From positions 1 to 64,000 of the forward strand of contig NZ_JBBHLB010000006.1 of assembly GCF_037572415.1 (NCBI RefSeq): a DNA stretch of 64,000 nucleotides. Reading direction: 5' to 3'. The position numbers and the translations under genes are program-made. Source of the DNA: Flavonifractor porci (lineage in GTDB: Bacteria; Bacillota; Clostridia; Oscillospirales; Oscillospiraceae). Under the pieces are notes generated by a model, which was given only the letters and a program-made list of their open reading frames with translations, was not told where the DNA came from and did not search any database. Below are positions 34,263-42,538 of the stretch, piece by piece. The first letter of the stretch is position 1; every line of letters begins with the position of its first letter.

Positions 34263-36428
34263 ATGAAGAAACACCGTTCCCGCCGGCTGCTCTCTCTGCT
34301 GGCCACCGGTGCGCTGCTGGCGTCTCTGATGCCCGCCGCCTTCGCCGCTGACAGTGAGAAACACATCACCATCCTGGGCACCTCGGATATGCACGGCAAC
34401 ATCTGGGGCTACTCCTACGAGGACAACAAAGAGACCGACAACAACGGCATGGCCCGGCTGTACACCTACATCCAGCAGGTCCGCGCAGAGAATCCCAACA
34501 CCATCCTCATTGACGCGGGCGACGATATCCAGGGCACCATCATGACCGACGATATCTACAACAAGACCCCCGACCAGCCCCACCCCGTCATCACCGCCAT
34601 GAACTTCATGGGCTATGACGCCATGACCCTGGGCAACCACGAGTTCAACTGGGGCATCCCCACCATGCAGACCATCCTGGGTCAGGCCGACTTCCCCGTG
34701 CTGGCCGCCAACGTTACCGACGCCGACGGCAAGTACGTCACCGGAGCCGGCTGGACCATCGTGGAAAAGGACGGCGTGAAGGTGGCCATCATCGGCGTGG
34801 TCACCCCCGACGTGCCCATCTGGGATGGCGGCAAGGAGGGCATTGAGGACGCCACCTATGAGGCCGCCAATGTTGCCGTGGGCAAGGCCATCGACGAGAT
34901 CGGCGACCAGGCCGACGTGATCGTGGTGTCCGCCCACATGGGTATGTACGCCGAGTTTGACGAGGAGGGCGGCTCCGACTCCGCCCAGAAGATCCTGGAC
35001 GACAACCCGGAGATCGACGTGCTCCAGGTGGCCCATCTCCACACCACCGTTCAGGAGAAGCAGGGCGATGTGGTCATCGGCGGCGTGCGCAACGCCGGCC
35101 GGGAGATCGCCCGCTTTGACCTGACTCTGGACAAGGACAACAACATCACCGCCTCCTCCGTGGAAGTGGTGGACATGGCCGGCGTCACCCCCAGCCAGGC
35201 TGTTCGGGACATCCCCCTGGTGGCCGAGGCCCATCAGAAGACCATCGACTTCATCGCCGGCGGCACCGACGAGAGCGGCGAGCCCCTCCCCCCGCTGGGC
35301 ACCACCACCGCCAAGTTCCAGCCGGAGAATGAGATCTCCGGCCTGCCTCAGGGCAAGCTGGAGGATACCGCCGTCATGGATCTGATCAACAAGATCCAGC
35401 TGGAGAACTCGGGCGCCGACGTGTCCGCCGCCGCCCTGTTCAAGAACACCAGCGACCTGCCCGCCGGTGACATCAACTACGGCAACATCTTCGACATCTA
35501 CAAGTTCGACAACACCCTCTACCGGGTGAAGGTCACCGGCGCGGAGCTGAAGGCCTACATGGAGTGGTCCGCCGAGTGCTACAACCAGTGGAAGGAAGGG
35601 GACATCAACATCTCCTTCGACCCCGAGTACCCCGACTACCTCTATGATATGTTCGCCGGTGTGGAGTATGAGATCGACCTGTCTCAGCCCAAGGGCGAGC
35701 GCATCAAGAACGTGATGTTCAAGGGCGAGCCTCTGAAGGACGACCAGACCCTCACCCTGGCGGTAAACAACTACCGCTACTCCTCCGCCCTGAAGGGCCA
35801 GAACCTGATCTCCGGCACCAAGGAGTGGGAGTCCTCCAACTCCATCCGCGACATGATCGTGGCCTACTTCGCCGAGCACTCCCCCGTGGCTCCCGAGGTG
35901 GACAACAACTGGAAGATCGTGGGCGTGGACCTGAATAAGGACGACCCCCGCCGCGCTGAACTCATCGGCTACATCAATGCCGGCCTGCTGCCCGCCCCCT
36001 ACGCCGAGAGCTACAACCTGGCCGACTATGACGCTCTGGTGGCTCAGGCCAAGGCCAACGCCGCCGTGCTGGTGGACGGCACTCCCAAGGCGGTGTCCAC
36101 CGCCACCGACGCCGCCGGCAGCACCTATTACCGCCTGCGCGACCTGGCCGCCGCCCTCAACGGCACTGGCAAGCAATTCAACGTGCTGTGGAACGCCGGC
36201 GTTGAGATCGCCACCGGCGCGGCTTATGCCGACCCCGCTCTGACCATGCCCGCCCAGGCTCCCGCCGGTCTTGCCGCCGAGACCCTGACCGTAAAGGTGG
36301 ACGGCGCCGCTCAGAGCATGAGCGTGGTGCTCTCCAACGGCAACTACTATGTGGCCCCCTCCGCTCTGGAGGCCCTGGGCATTACCTGCACCGTCACCGA
36401 CGGCACCCTCAACATCACCACCAAGTAA
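34263..36428 (+). CDS. Secreted 5'-nucleotidase / cyclic-nucleotide phosphodiesterase with stalk-type C-terminal domain
   Basis: A protein of 721 residues with a Sec signal peptide (residues 1-31, cut near 'AFA'). The metallophosphatase domain shows 'GTSDMHGN', 'DAGDDIQGT', 'LGNHEFNWG' and 'VAHLHT', supplying the two-metal site. The 5'-nucleotidase C-terminal domain follows with 'INYGNIFDIYKFDNTLYRVKVTG'. The last 115 residues ('AAGSTYYRLRDLAAALNGTGKQFNVLWN') resemble the copper-amine-oxidase N-terminal (stalk) repeats common on clostridial surfaces. It probably scavenges nucleotides outside the cell. AAGGA lies 8 bases before ATG 34,263. A 43-base terminal repeat of the element below follows the stop. 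Confidence 0.9.
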   Translation: MKKHRSRRLLSLLATGALLASLMPAAFAADSEKHITILGTSDMHGNIWGYSYEDNKETDNNGMARLYTYIQQVRAENPNTILIDAGDDIQGTIMTDDIYNKTPDQPHPVITAMNFMGYDAMTLGNHEFNWGIPTMQTILGQADFPVLAANVTDADGKYVTGAGWTIVEKDGVKVAIIGVVTPDVPIWDGGKEGIEDATYEAANVAVGKAIDEIGDQADVIVVSAHMGMYAEFDEEGGSDSAQKILDDNPEIDVLQVAHLHTTVQEKQGDVVIGGVRNAGREIARFDLTLDKDNNITASSVEVVDMAGVTPSQAVRDIPLVAEAHQKTIDFIAGGTDESGEPLPPLGTTTAKFQPENEISGLPQGKLEDTAVMDLINKIQLENSGADVSAAALFKNTSDLPAGDINYGNIFDIYKFDNTLYRVKVTGAELKAYMEWSAECYNQWKEGDINISFDPEYPDYLYDMFAGVEYEIDLSQPKGERIKNVMFKGEPLKDDQTLTLAVNNYRYSSALKGQNLISGTKEWESSNSIRDMIVAYFAEHSPVAPEVDNNWKIVGVDLNKDDPRRAELIGYINAGLLPAPYAESYNLADYDALVAQAKANAAVLVDGTPKAVSTATDAAGSTYYRLRDLAAALNGTGKQFNVLWNAGVEIATGAAYADPALTMPAQAPAGLAAETLTVKVDGAAQSMSVVLSNGNYYVAPSALEALGITCTVTDGTLNITTK

Positions 36429-36442
36429 ATCCTGCCGCAGCA

Positions 36443-36752
36443 AAGGGCCGCGCCAATGGCGCGGCCCTTCAGCGTGTCGAGAAAGCTCGACACGCTTCTC
36501 AAAAATGCAAGCATTTTTTCGAGGGAATGCAGCCCGCTGCGTCGCACGCGCAAAGCGCGCACGCTTGCGGGCTGGGAAGTGTTTTTTCCAAGGCTCATGT
36601 CCTTGGAAAAAACAGATTCTTACTCTGTTTTGCCGCCTGCGGGCGGCAAAACTCTGCCGAGGGCTTTTCCTTGGTGCAAGAACATATTCCTCTCTTGCAT
36701 CAGTTCCGCCTTTTTCGACAGACTGAAGGGCCGCGCCATTGGCGCGGCCCTT
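36443..36752. repeat. 310-bp MITE-like element with 43-bp terminal inverted repeats
   Basis: The left end 36,443-36,485 and the reverse complement of the right end 36,710-36,752 match at 40 of 43 positions, the outer 30 exactly. Each end is itself a 12-bp GC hairpin with AAT loop. The 224 inner bases are nearly all stems: 11 bp (36,471-36,481/36,486-36,496), a GCAGCCCGC/GCGGGCTG pair, a 13-bp stem near 36,591-36,611 and a GTTTTGCCGCC/GGCGGCAAAAC stem near 36,628-36,652. It contains no coding frame of note and fills the gap between the nucleotidase and rlmA genes. Confidence 0.65.
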
Positions 36753-36811
36753 GTGTTATATTCTCCGAACTGGTATGATACCCTCAGATACTTTGGAAGG
36801 AGATGGCCCCC

Positions 36812-37630
36812 TTGAGCCTGTTTTGCTGTCCCCACTGTGCCGCTCCCCTGAACCGGGAGGAGCGCTCCTATACCTGCCCCAACGGCCACTGCTTTGACAT
36901 CGCCAAAGAGGGCTATGTCCACCTGCTCCCCGCCAACCAGAAGCACTCCAAGTCCCCGGGTGACGACAAGGGCATGGTAACTGCCCGCAATCAGTTCCTG
37001 TCCAGGGACTACTACGCCCCCCTCCGGGACGCCCTGTGCGCCCTGGCTCTGGAGCATACCGGCGGGCAGGTATCGGTGCTGGACTCGGGCTGCGGGGAGG
37101 GCTACTACACCGCCGGCATCCACACCGCCCTCACCGGGGCGGGCAGGCAGGTGCAGCTGGCGGGGATCGACCTGTCCAAGCCCTCGGTGCGCCTGGCGGC
37201 AAAGCGCGTGCCCCAGGGGGAGTTTGCCGTGGCCTCGGCCTACCACCTGCCGGTGGCGGATCAGAGCGTAGACCTGCTCCTCAACTGCTTCTCCCCTCTG
37301 GCGCTGGAGGAGTTCCGGCGGGTGCTCCGCCCCGGCGGTCTGTTTCTTTATGTGGTGCCTGCCGCCAACCACCTGTGGGAGCTCAAGCAGGTGCTCTACG
37401 ACAAGCCCTACCCCAATCAGGAGCAGGACATCCCCTACGAGGGCTTCTCCTATGTCAGCGTGGTGCCGGTGGATACCACCATGGAGGTGGCGGGTGAGGA
37501 CCTGCCCCATCTGTTCCAGATGACCCCCTACTACTGGAAGACCCCCAGGGAGGGAGCCGCCCGGCTGGCGGCACTGGACGGACTGAAGGTACAGGCCTCC
37601 TTCCGTATCCACGTGTTCCGCCGGGACTGA
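36812..37630 (+). CDS. rlmA: RlmA-family 23S rRNA (guanine-N1-)-methyltransferase
   Basis: A protein of 272 residues. The N-terminal zinc knuckle 'FCCPHC...YTCPNGHCFD' lies within residues 3-30 and is diagnostic of RlmA (RrmA), which methylates G745/G748 of 23S rRNA. The SAM-binding motif 'VLDSGCGEGYYT' lies near 86, followed by 'GIDLSKPSVRLAAKR'. The C-terminal 'TPYYWKTPREGAARLAALDGL' is family-typical. TTG 36,812 is preferred, since AAGGAG is 9 bases upstream and gives 'MSLFCCPHC', close to E. coli RlmA; the ATG at 36,803 abuts the ribosome site. Methylation at this site can affect tylosin-like drug sensitivity in relatives. Confidence 0.88.
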   Translation: MSLFCCPHCAAPLNREERSYTCPNGHCFDIAKEGYVHLLPANQKHSKSPGDDKGMVTARNQFLSRDYYAPLRDALCALALEHTGGQVSVLDSGCGEGYYTAGIHTALTGAGRQVQLAGIDLSKPSVRLAAKRVPQGEFAVASAYHLPVADQSVDLLLNCFSPLALEEFRRVLRPGGLFLYVVPAANHLWELKQVLYDKPYPNQEQDIPYEGFSYVSVVPVDTTMEVAGEDLPHLFQMTPYYWKTPREGAARLAALDGLKVQASFRIHVFRRD

Positions 37631-37633
37631 GGA

Positions 37634-38227
37634 CTACATCTGCTCCAGCACGCTGCGGATGATCCAGGCGTGTGCCTCCGCCTCGTCAGCCGACTCGTGG
37701 AAGAGGGCCTCCAGGCAGGGGTCGGCGGTGCCGGCGGCGGCAGCCCGGTAGCAGGCTGCGTAGCGCTGCATGGCCTGAAACTGCTCCCGCAGGGCGGCCT
37801 GCACCGGCTGGAGCGCGGGAGCGCTCCCCCGGTCAGCGGGCCAGTAGCGCACCCCGGAGATGAGGAAATAGGCGGTGCTCAGCCGCTTGGCCCGCCGCCG
37901 CTTTTCGGCGGCCAGGTTGGAGAGCATCCTGCCCCCGGTACCCGGTACCCGCCGGGCCAGCGCCTGGCAGCACCGGTGGGCGGCCAGTTCCTGGTCTATG
38001 TACTGCTGAAGCTGGGGACCATGAACTGCCGAGGCGGGCCCCAGACAGGTGATGGTCTCCTCCTCTTCCGCCGCCGGAGTGTCGTGTACCACCACCGCCG
38101 GCAGAGGCCGCTGGGCCACCGCCTCCACCACCTCAAAGGGGCAGTCCCCCCGCTCGTTGGGCATGACCCGCTTCCATACCCGCTCGAAAACCTCCCGGTC
38201 GCAGCCGGGCAGCAACTCCTGTTCCAT
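37634..38227 (-). CDS. Ferritin-like (rubrerythrin-like) domain protein
   Basis: A protein of 197 residues, mostly helical after residue 70. Acidic and His residues are spaced as in ferritin-like diiron helices: 'IDQELAAHRCCQALA' near 78 and 'FHESADEAEAHAWIIRSVLEQM' at the C-terminus, with 'NLAAEKRRRAKRLSTAYF' and 'LREQFQAMQRYAACY' between. The first 60 residues resemble no known domain. The ligand set could support a diiron site, but the match is partial. The start at 38,227 has GAGG 8 bases upstream. It is convergent with rlmA, with only 3 bases between stops. Confidence 0.55.
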   Translation of the reverse strand: MEQELLPGCDREVFERVWKRVMPNERGDCPFEVVEAVAQRPLPAVVVHDTPAAEEEETITCLGPASAVHGPQLQQYIDQELAAHRCCQALARRVPGTGGRMLSNLAAEKRRRAKRLSTAYFLISGVRYWPADRGSAPALQPVQAALREQFQAMQRYAACYRAAAAGTADPCLEALFHESADEAEAHAWIIRSVLEQM

Positions 38228-38371
38228 ACGCATTGCCTCCCCATTCTGTGTAGATTCCCACCATCCTATGCCGTCCTGGCAAGATTTGCCCCGCTCAGGG
38301 TTGTATTTTCCTGCCTTCCGTGATAAAATAATTGCTCATGGAATGAACCATTTACAAAGGAGAGACAGACT

Positions 38372-39109
38372 ATGCTGGAGATCAGCCATCTCAGCTATCA
38401 GGTGGAGGGAGAGGAAGGCCAGGAGCTGGGCATCCTCAACGACGTCTCCCTCTCTGTCAAGGACCACCAGTTTGTGGTCATCACCGGCCCCAACGGCGGC
38501 GGCAAGACCACGCTTGCCAAGGCCATCATGGGCCTGGTCAAGCCCACCGGCGGCTCCATCCGCTGGAACGACACCGATATTACCGATCTGGACATCACCG
38601 GCCGCGCCCGTCTGGGCATCAGCTACGGCTTTCAGCAGCCCCCCCGCTTCAAGGGTCTGAAGGTAAAGGATCTGCTGGCCCTGGCCGCCGGCAGCGAAAA
38701 GCTGACCCGGGAAGAAGGCTGCCAGTACCTGACCAAGGTGGGCCTGTGCGCCGGGGACTATATCGACCGCGAAGTGGACGCCTCCCTGTCCGGCGGCGAG
38801 GTCAAGCGCATTGAGATCGCCACCATCCTGGCCCGCAAGACCGGTCTGATGATCTTTGACGAGCCGGAGGCCGGCATCGACCTTTGGTCCTTTGCCAAGC
38901 TCACCGAGACCTTCAAGCTCATCCACCAGAAGCGGGAGGCCACCCTCATCGTCATCTCCCACCAGGAGCGCATCATCGACCTGGCCGACGAGATCATCAT
39001 GATCGCCGACGGCAAGGTGCAGCGGCATGGCCCCAAGGATGAGATCTTCCCCCAGATCCTGGCCAACACCAGGACCTCTTGCAGTTATCTGTCGGAAGGA
39101 GCGAAGTAA
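38372..39109 (+). CDS. sufC: SufC ATPase of the Fe-S cluster assembly scaffold
   Basis: A soluble ABC-type ATPase of 245 residues. Walker A 'GPNGGGKTT' lies near 38, the signature 'LSGGEVKRIEIA' near 140 and Walker B 'LMIFDEPEAGID' near 160; 'SYGFQQPPRFKGLKVKDLL' is the SufC-type Q-loop region. SufC drives cluster assembly on SufB. The only partner here is one SufB/D-type gene starting 1 base downstream, so this is the two-gene SufCB (SMS-like) arrangement of many anaerobes. No cysteine desulfurase or SufU gene is in the window. AAAGGAGAG precedes the ATG. Confidence 0.93.
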   Translation: MLEISHLSYQVEGEEGQELGILNDVSLSVKDHQFVVITGPNGGGKTTLAKAIMGLVKPTGGSIRWNDTDITDLDITGRARLGISYGFQQPPRFKGLKVKDLLALAAGSEKLTREEGCQYLTKVGLCAGDYIDREVDASLSGGEVKRIEIATILARKTGLMIFDEPEAGIDLWSFAKLTETFKLIHQKREATLIVISHQERIIDLADEIIMIADGKVQRHGPKDEIFPQILANTRTSCSYLSEGAK

Positions 39110-39110
39110 G

Positions 39111-40034
39111 ATGGATCAAGCGGAATGGAAGCTCCTCAAGGAGATCGCGGACCTGGAGAAGACCCCCCAGGGGGCCTACAACATCCGGCGCAACGGACAG
39201 CTGGACTCCCGGAACAACACCGCCAACATTGAGATCACCACCAAGACCGAGCCGGGCAAGTCGGGCATCGACATCACCGTCAAGAGCGGCACCCAGCACG
39301 AGTCGGTCCACATCCCTGTCATCATCAGCCAGACCGGTCTTTCCGAGCTGGTGTACAACGACTTTTTCATCGGCGACGACTGCGACGTGGACATCGTGGC
39401 CGGCTGCGGTATCCACAACACCGGCTGTGAGACCAGCCAGCACGACGGCGTCCACACCTTCCACATCGGCAAAAACTCCAAGGTTCGCTATGTGGAGCGC
39501 CACTACGGCGAGGGTGAAGGCACCGGCAAGCGGATCATGAATCCCCAGACCATCGTCTACCTGGACGAGGGGGCCTCCATCAACATGGAGTCCACCCAGA
39601 TCCGGGGCGTGGACTCCACCAAGCGGGAGACCCGCATTGTGGTGGGCAAGGGCGCCGAGGCCATCATCACCGAAAAGCTGCTCACCCACGGTCAGCAGAC
39701 CGCTGAGAGCGATATGGAAATCATTCTGGACGGCGAGGACGCCACCGGCCGGGTCATCTCCCGGTCCGTGGCCCAGGACAACTCCGTCCAGGTGTTCTAC
39801 CCCAAAATGACCGGCAATACCAAGTGCTTCGGCCATGTTCAGTGCGACTCCATCATCATGGGCAACGCCAAGATCTCCTCCATCCCCGCCATTGTGGCCA
39901 ACCATGTGGACGCTCAGCTCATCCACGAGGCTGCCATCGGGCGCATCGCCGGGGATCAGATCCTCAAGCTGATGACCCTGGGCCTGACCGAGCAGGAAGC
40001 GGAGGAAAAGATTCTGGATGGATTCCTACAGTGA
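39111..40034 (+). CDS. sufB: SufB/SufD-family Fe-S assembly scaffold protein
   Basis: A protein of 307 residues, clearly shorter than the usual SufB of about 465, as in minimal SufCB systems. The beta-helix core is visible ('IHNTGCETSQHDGVHTFHIGKNSKVRYVERHYGEG'). The conserved C-terminal end reads 'DAQLIHEAAIGRIAGDQILKLMTLGLTEQEAEEKILDGFL', with the H-E...R-I pattern that contacts SufC. It lacks the long N-terminal helical extension. The start is ATG 39,111, with GGAAGGAGCG 6-8 bases upstream. Its end overlaps the thioesterase gene by 17 bases. Confidence 0.93.
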   Translation: MDQAEWKLLKEIADLEKTPQGAYNIRRNGQLDSRNNTANIEITTKTEPGKSGIDITVKSGTQHESVHIPVIISQTGLSELVYNDFFIGDDCDVDIVAGCGIHNTGCETSQHDGVHTFHIGKNSKVRYVERHYGEGEGTGKRIMNPQTIVYLDEGASINMESTQIRGVDSTKRETRIVVGKGAEAIITEKLLTHGQQTAESDMEIILDGEDATGRVISRSVAQDNSVQVFYPKMTGNTKCFGHVQCDSIIMGNAKISSIPAIVANHVDAQLIHEAAIGRIAGDQILKLMTLGLTEQEAEEKILDGFLQ

Positions 40035-40437
40035 ACTGTTAAACGCGGTCAATAACGGCCCCTACTTCGGCCCCCGCAGCCGGGTAAAGGTCACCCGGGC
40101 AAGGGACGGCGAGGCGGATGGGGAACTGGAGATCTGCACCGATACCCGCAATCCCATGGGCATCGTCCACGGCGGAGCCCTCTTCACCCTGGCGGATACC
40201 GTGGCCGGAACGGCGGCCTTCACCACTGGCCACACCTGTGTCACTCTGGACAGCTCCATGCAGTTTTTGGCCGCCGCCAAGGGCGACAAGGTCTACTGCA
40301 CCGCCAAACCCAAAAAGCTGGGCCGTACCATCGCGGTCTATGACGTGACCCTCACTGACAACCAGGACCGGCTGGTGGCCAGCGGCGTATTCTCTTTCTT
40401 TATCAAAGATATGTCGGTGGACGGGCTCAACACCTGA
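40018..40437 (+). CDS. PaaI-family hot-dog thioesterase
   Basis: A protein of 139 residues with the hot-dog thioesterase fold. 'NPMGIVHGGALFTLADTVAGTAA' (residues 42-64) is the PaaI/YbgC-like active-site region with the HGG motif and Asp. 'VTLDSSMQFLAAAKGDKVYCTAKPKKLGRTIAVYDVTLTD' matches the following strands. It hydrolyses small acyl-CoA thioesters, with the exact substrate unknown. The start lies within the last codons of the SufB gene in another frame, so expression is probably coupled. Whether there is a functional tie to Fe-S assembly is unclear. Confidence 0.88.
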   Translation: MDSYSELLNAVNNGPYFGPRSRVKVTRARDGEADGELEICTDTRNPMGIVHGGALFTLADTVAGTAAFTTGHTCVTLDSSMQFLAAAKGDKVYCTAKPKKLGRTIAVYDVTLTDNQDRLVASGVFSFFIKDMSVDGLNT

Positions 40438-40450
40438 TTGTTTCCCTAAA

Positions 40451-40495
40451 CAGAACGGGGGCATTGCGGCAATCGCAATGCCCCCGTTCTGTTTG
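40451..40495 (+). terminator. Terminator of the sufCB-thioesterase operon
   Basis: A perfect 18-bp stem (40,451-40,468 with 40,474-40,491) has a 5-base loop followed by TTTGTT. The 40,496-40,627 stretch shows no gene. Confidence 0.92.
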
Positions 40496-40627
40496 TTAAA
40501 ATGGACCCTCTCGCAGGGAGCCTGGCAGGCGCTATCCGCAAGAGGTACGCCGCACCCGTAAGGCAGGCAAGCTGAATGGCTGCGCGGCGACCCTCAGGGC
40601 CGCCCGCCTGAGTTACAACATAATCCT

Positions 40628-41473
40628 TCAGGACAGGGAGCCGTTGAGGGCCGCGGCCCACTCTTTCTCCCCCTCTGGCGGGTTTCCCTTGAAATCCCGA
40701 TCGAACCAGAGGGGCACCGGAGCGTCCTCCCGAATAGCCTGGAAAAAAGCGCCGATCTGCTGGGTGGTCTCATCCACCGCGCCCTCCAGCAGCCGGTCCA
40801 GATCGGCGCTGCTCTCCAGAGAGGCGGGGTGGGGCGTCTCCTTCAGGGCCACATCCTTGGCGGACTGGATGGGAAGCATCCGGCTCACCGCGCCGATGAC
40901 CTTGCCCCGCCGGGTACCGCAGGAGCGGGCAAAAAAGCCCAGATACCAGTTCATGGCCCGGTAAGCCCGGCGCATCTGCCGGGGGGATGCGTGGACATAG
41001 GCCGCGGCGGCGGCGTTCCACACCCGGCTTCCCTTCCGGGGCGGTGTGGGCAGGTGGGCCTGGGCCGTGCTGTCCAGGCCGTCGCTCTCCATCAGCATCC
41101 GGTCGAACTCCCCCTCCATGGCCATGTGGGAGATGGGTCCGTCGGCGGCCCGCTCGTCCACATAGCCGTGACAGGCGCTGTCCAGAGCCAGGTGACAGAG
41201 AAAGCCGGCCCCGTAGCCCACCGACATGGGCACGCCCTCCTCAATGGCCTGACGAAGCCGCTCCACGGCGGGCAGAGCGGAATTGCGGTGCATCCGCACC
41301 CCCTCCCGCCGGACGGCGTTGGGTCGGATGGGCTGGTAGAAAAACAGCGGATCGGGACCCAGGCAGCCCAGGTCGAAGGCCTCCCGCTCCTCATCAATGA
41401 TCTGGGCCAGCGGCCGAGGCAGTCCGCCCAATACCTTATCCCCAAATTTCAGATGCGCGTAATAATTTGGCAT
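40628..41473 (-). CDS. Zinc-dependent phospholipase C family protein
   Basis: A protein of 281 residues that starts 'MPNYYAHLKFGDKVL' without a signal peptide. The family pattern of His and Asp metal ligands is visible: 'YAHLKFG', 'GCLGPDPLFFY' (the D-P-x-F block near 40), 'MHRNSA' near 63 and 'GFLCHLALDSACHGYVDER' near 95 (H-x3-D-x3-H-x3-D). This corresponds to the PF00882 family of intracellular proteins found in many clostridia, whose substrate is not known and which may not be true phospholipases. AGGAGGGAA lies about 12 bases before the ATG. Confidence 0.82.
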   Translation of the reverse strand: MPNYYAHLKFGDKVLGGLPRPLAQIIDEEREAFDLGCLGPDPLFFYQPIRPNAVRREGVRMHRNSALPAVERLRQAIEEGVPMSVGYGAGFLCHLALDSACHGYVDERAADGPISHMAMEGEFDRMLMESDGLDSTAQAHLPTPPRKGSRVWNAAAAAYVHASPRQMRRAYRAMNWYLGFFARSCGTRRGKVIGAVSRMLPIQSAKDVALKETPHPASLESSADLDRLLEGAVDETTQQIGAFFQAIREDAPVPLWFDRDFKGNPPEGEKEWAAALNGSLS

Positions 41474-41578
41474 GGTGACCTTGATTCCCTCCTGTCACAG
41501 TCCATAGCAGTCCATTATATAGGTTTATTGTATCACGGTGTGTCAGGGAGAGAAAGCAGAAAAATGTTAAATCTTTTT

Positions 41579-41626
41579 CCATACAAAGCGAGCGCGCCGC
41601 TGCGGCGGCGCGCTCGCTTTGTATGG
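41579..41626. repeat. Perfect 22-bp-arm palindrome between convergent/tandem genes
   Basis: Arms 41,579-41,600 and 41,605-41,626 are exact reverse complements with a 4-base loop. It lies directly after the stop of the stalk-domain gene. The minus-strand transcript continues with AAAAAGATTT and no T-run, so it is a poor terminator in that direction. Confidence 0.75.
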
Positions 41627-41628
41627 AT

Positions 41629-42333
41629 TCAGGAGAAGGAGATGTGGTAAATACCATAGTTGTGTCCATTCCAGCTGTCCACGGTCTGTCCCTGTAATTT
41701 GATGTTGGCAGCCCGGTTCAGCGGGATTGTAATGGTTTTGGGCGGCTCATCCCACTTGATCTCATAGCTGTCATACATCTGGCCGTCCAGATAGACATCC
41801 AGATTGATATTCAGCTCCGCGGAGCCATCAATATGTCCCACGGTAAAGGTCATGCTGCTGTACTTCAGATTGGTATTCCACAGAGCATGGCTGGTACTCC
41901 CTTTCATCTGAACACCTTCCATGATCTCCTCTCCGCCAACCGCCATAAAGGCTTTGTGGTCGCTTCCGTCATAGATCTTGGTGTACTTGCTGACCTGGTA
42001 AGGGGGCAGTTTTTTCATCCAGCTGCTCTCCTGACCGGGGATATCTCCCACATAGACGGTAGCGGTGCTGCCGTCCCAGGTCACCTCCTTGCCCAGGGCC
42101 TCGCCAATGGCACGGACAGGCAGATAGGTGGTGCCGCTGCTGGCAAAGGGTTCCACCGCCTTGCCGCTGGCGTCGGTGGGGGTGACCTCCTTGCCATCCA
42201 CCACGATCTTGATGCCCATATAGTTGGCCTCGATCATTTTGGTAGTCACGGTACCGGCCGCCACCGCCGAGCCGCAGAGCAGTCCGGCGGCAACTATGGT
42301 GGTCAGGACCCGATTACGCATGGTGTGTTTCAT
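41629..42333 (-). CDS. Secreted copper-amine-oxidase-stalk protein with NPCBM-like domain
   Basis: A protein of 234 residues. The signal peptide covers residues 1-26 (cut near 'AVAA'). Residues 30-95 form one copper-amine-oxidase N-terminal (stalk) repeat: 'GIKIVVDGKEVTPTDASGKAVEPFASSGTTYLPVRAIGEALGKEVTWDGSTATVYVG'. Residues 105-234 resemble an NPCBM/NEW2-type carbohydrate-binding sandwich ('STSHALWNTNLKYSSMTFTVG', 'NINLDVYLDGQMYDSYEI'). It is probably a cell-surface or secreted glycan-binding protein. GGAGG lies 10 bases before the ATG. It is monocistronic. Confidence 0.8.
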   Translation of the reverse strand: MKHTMRNRVLTTIVAAGLLCGSAVAAGTVTTKMIEANYMGIKIVVDGKEVTPTDASGKAVEPFASSGTTYLPVRAIGEALGKEVTWDGSTATVYVGDIPGQESSWMKKLPPYQVSKYTKIYDGSDHKAFMAVGGEEIMEGVQMKGSTSHALWNTNLKYSSMTFTVGHIDGSAELNINLDVYLDGQMYDSYEIKWDEPPKTITIPLNRAANIKLQGQTVDSWNGHNYGIYHISFS

Positions 42334-42438
42334 AATACAATTCCTCCCATATTATTGTTTCTCATGAATGCAGAGATTTCTTCTTGAACTCTCTTTTCTC
42401 CTGTTAGTGTCCGGTTCTGGGAGGGCGGTTTTAAAAAA

Positions 42439-42465
42439 GCAAAAATTTTTCGAGAATTTTTGCTA
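42439..42465. repeat. AT-rich 10-bp hairpin
   Basis: AGCAAAAATT and AATTTTTGCT arms are separated by a short loop, between the stalk-protein gene and the liv terminator. Confidence 0.5.
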
Positions 42466-42485
42466 CCATTTTATGGAGTTTCACG

Positions 42486-42524
42486 TCAAAAAGCGCGCTG
42501 CCACATTGCAGCGCGCTTTTTCTT
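42486..42524 (-). terminator. Terminator of the liv operon
   Basis: A 14-bp stem with CACATT-type loop is followed on the minus strand by TTTTT. It lies 15 bases after the livF stop. Confidence 0.9.
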
Positions 42525-42538
42525 TCGTTATGTCGGGC

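Noticed and set aside
40496..40627. Small gene or RNA between the suf terminator and the phospholipase-like gene
   Set aside because: Short frames there lack a ribosome site, and no convincing fold or promoter was seen.
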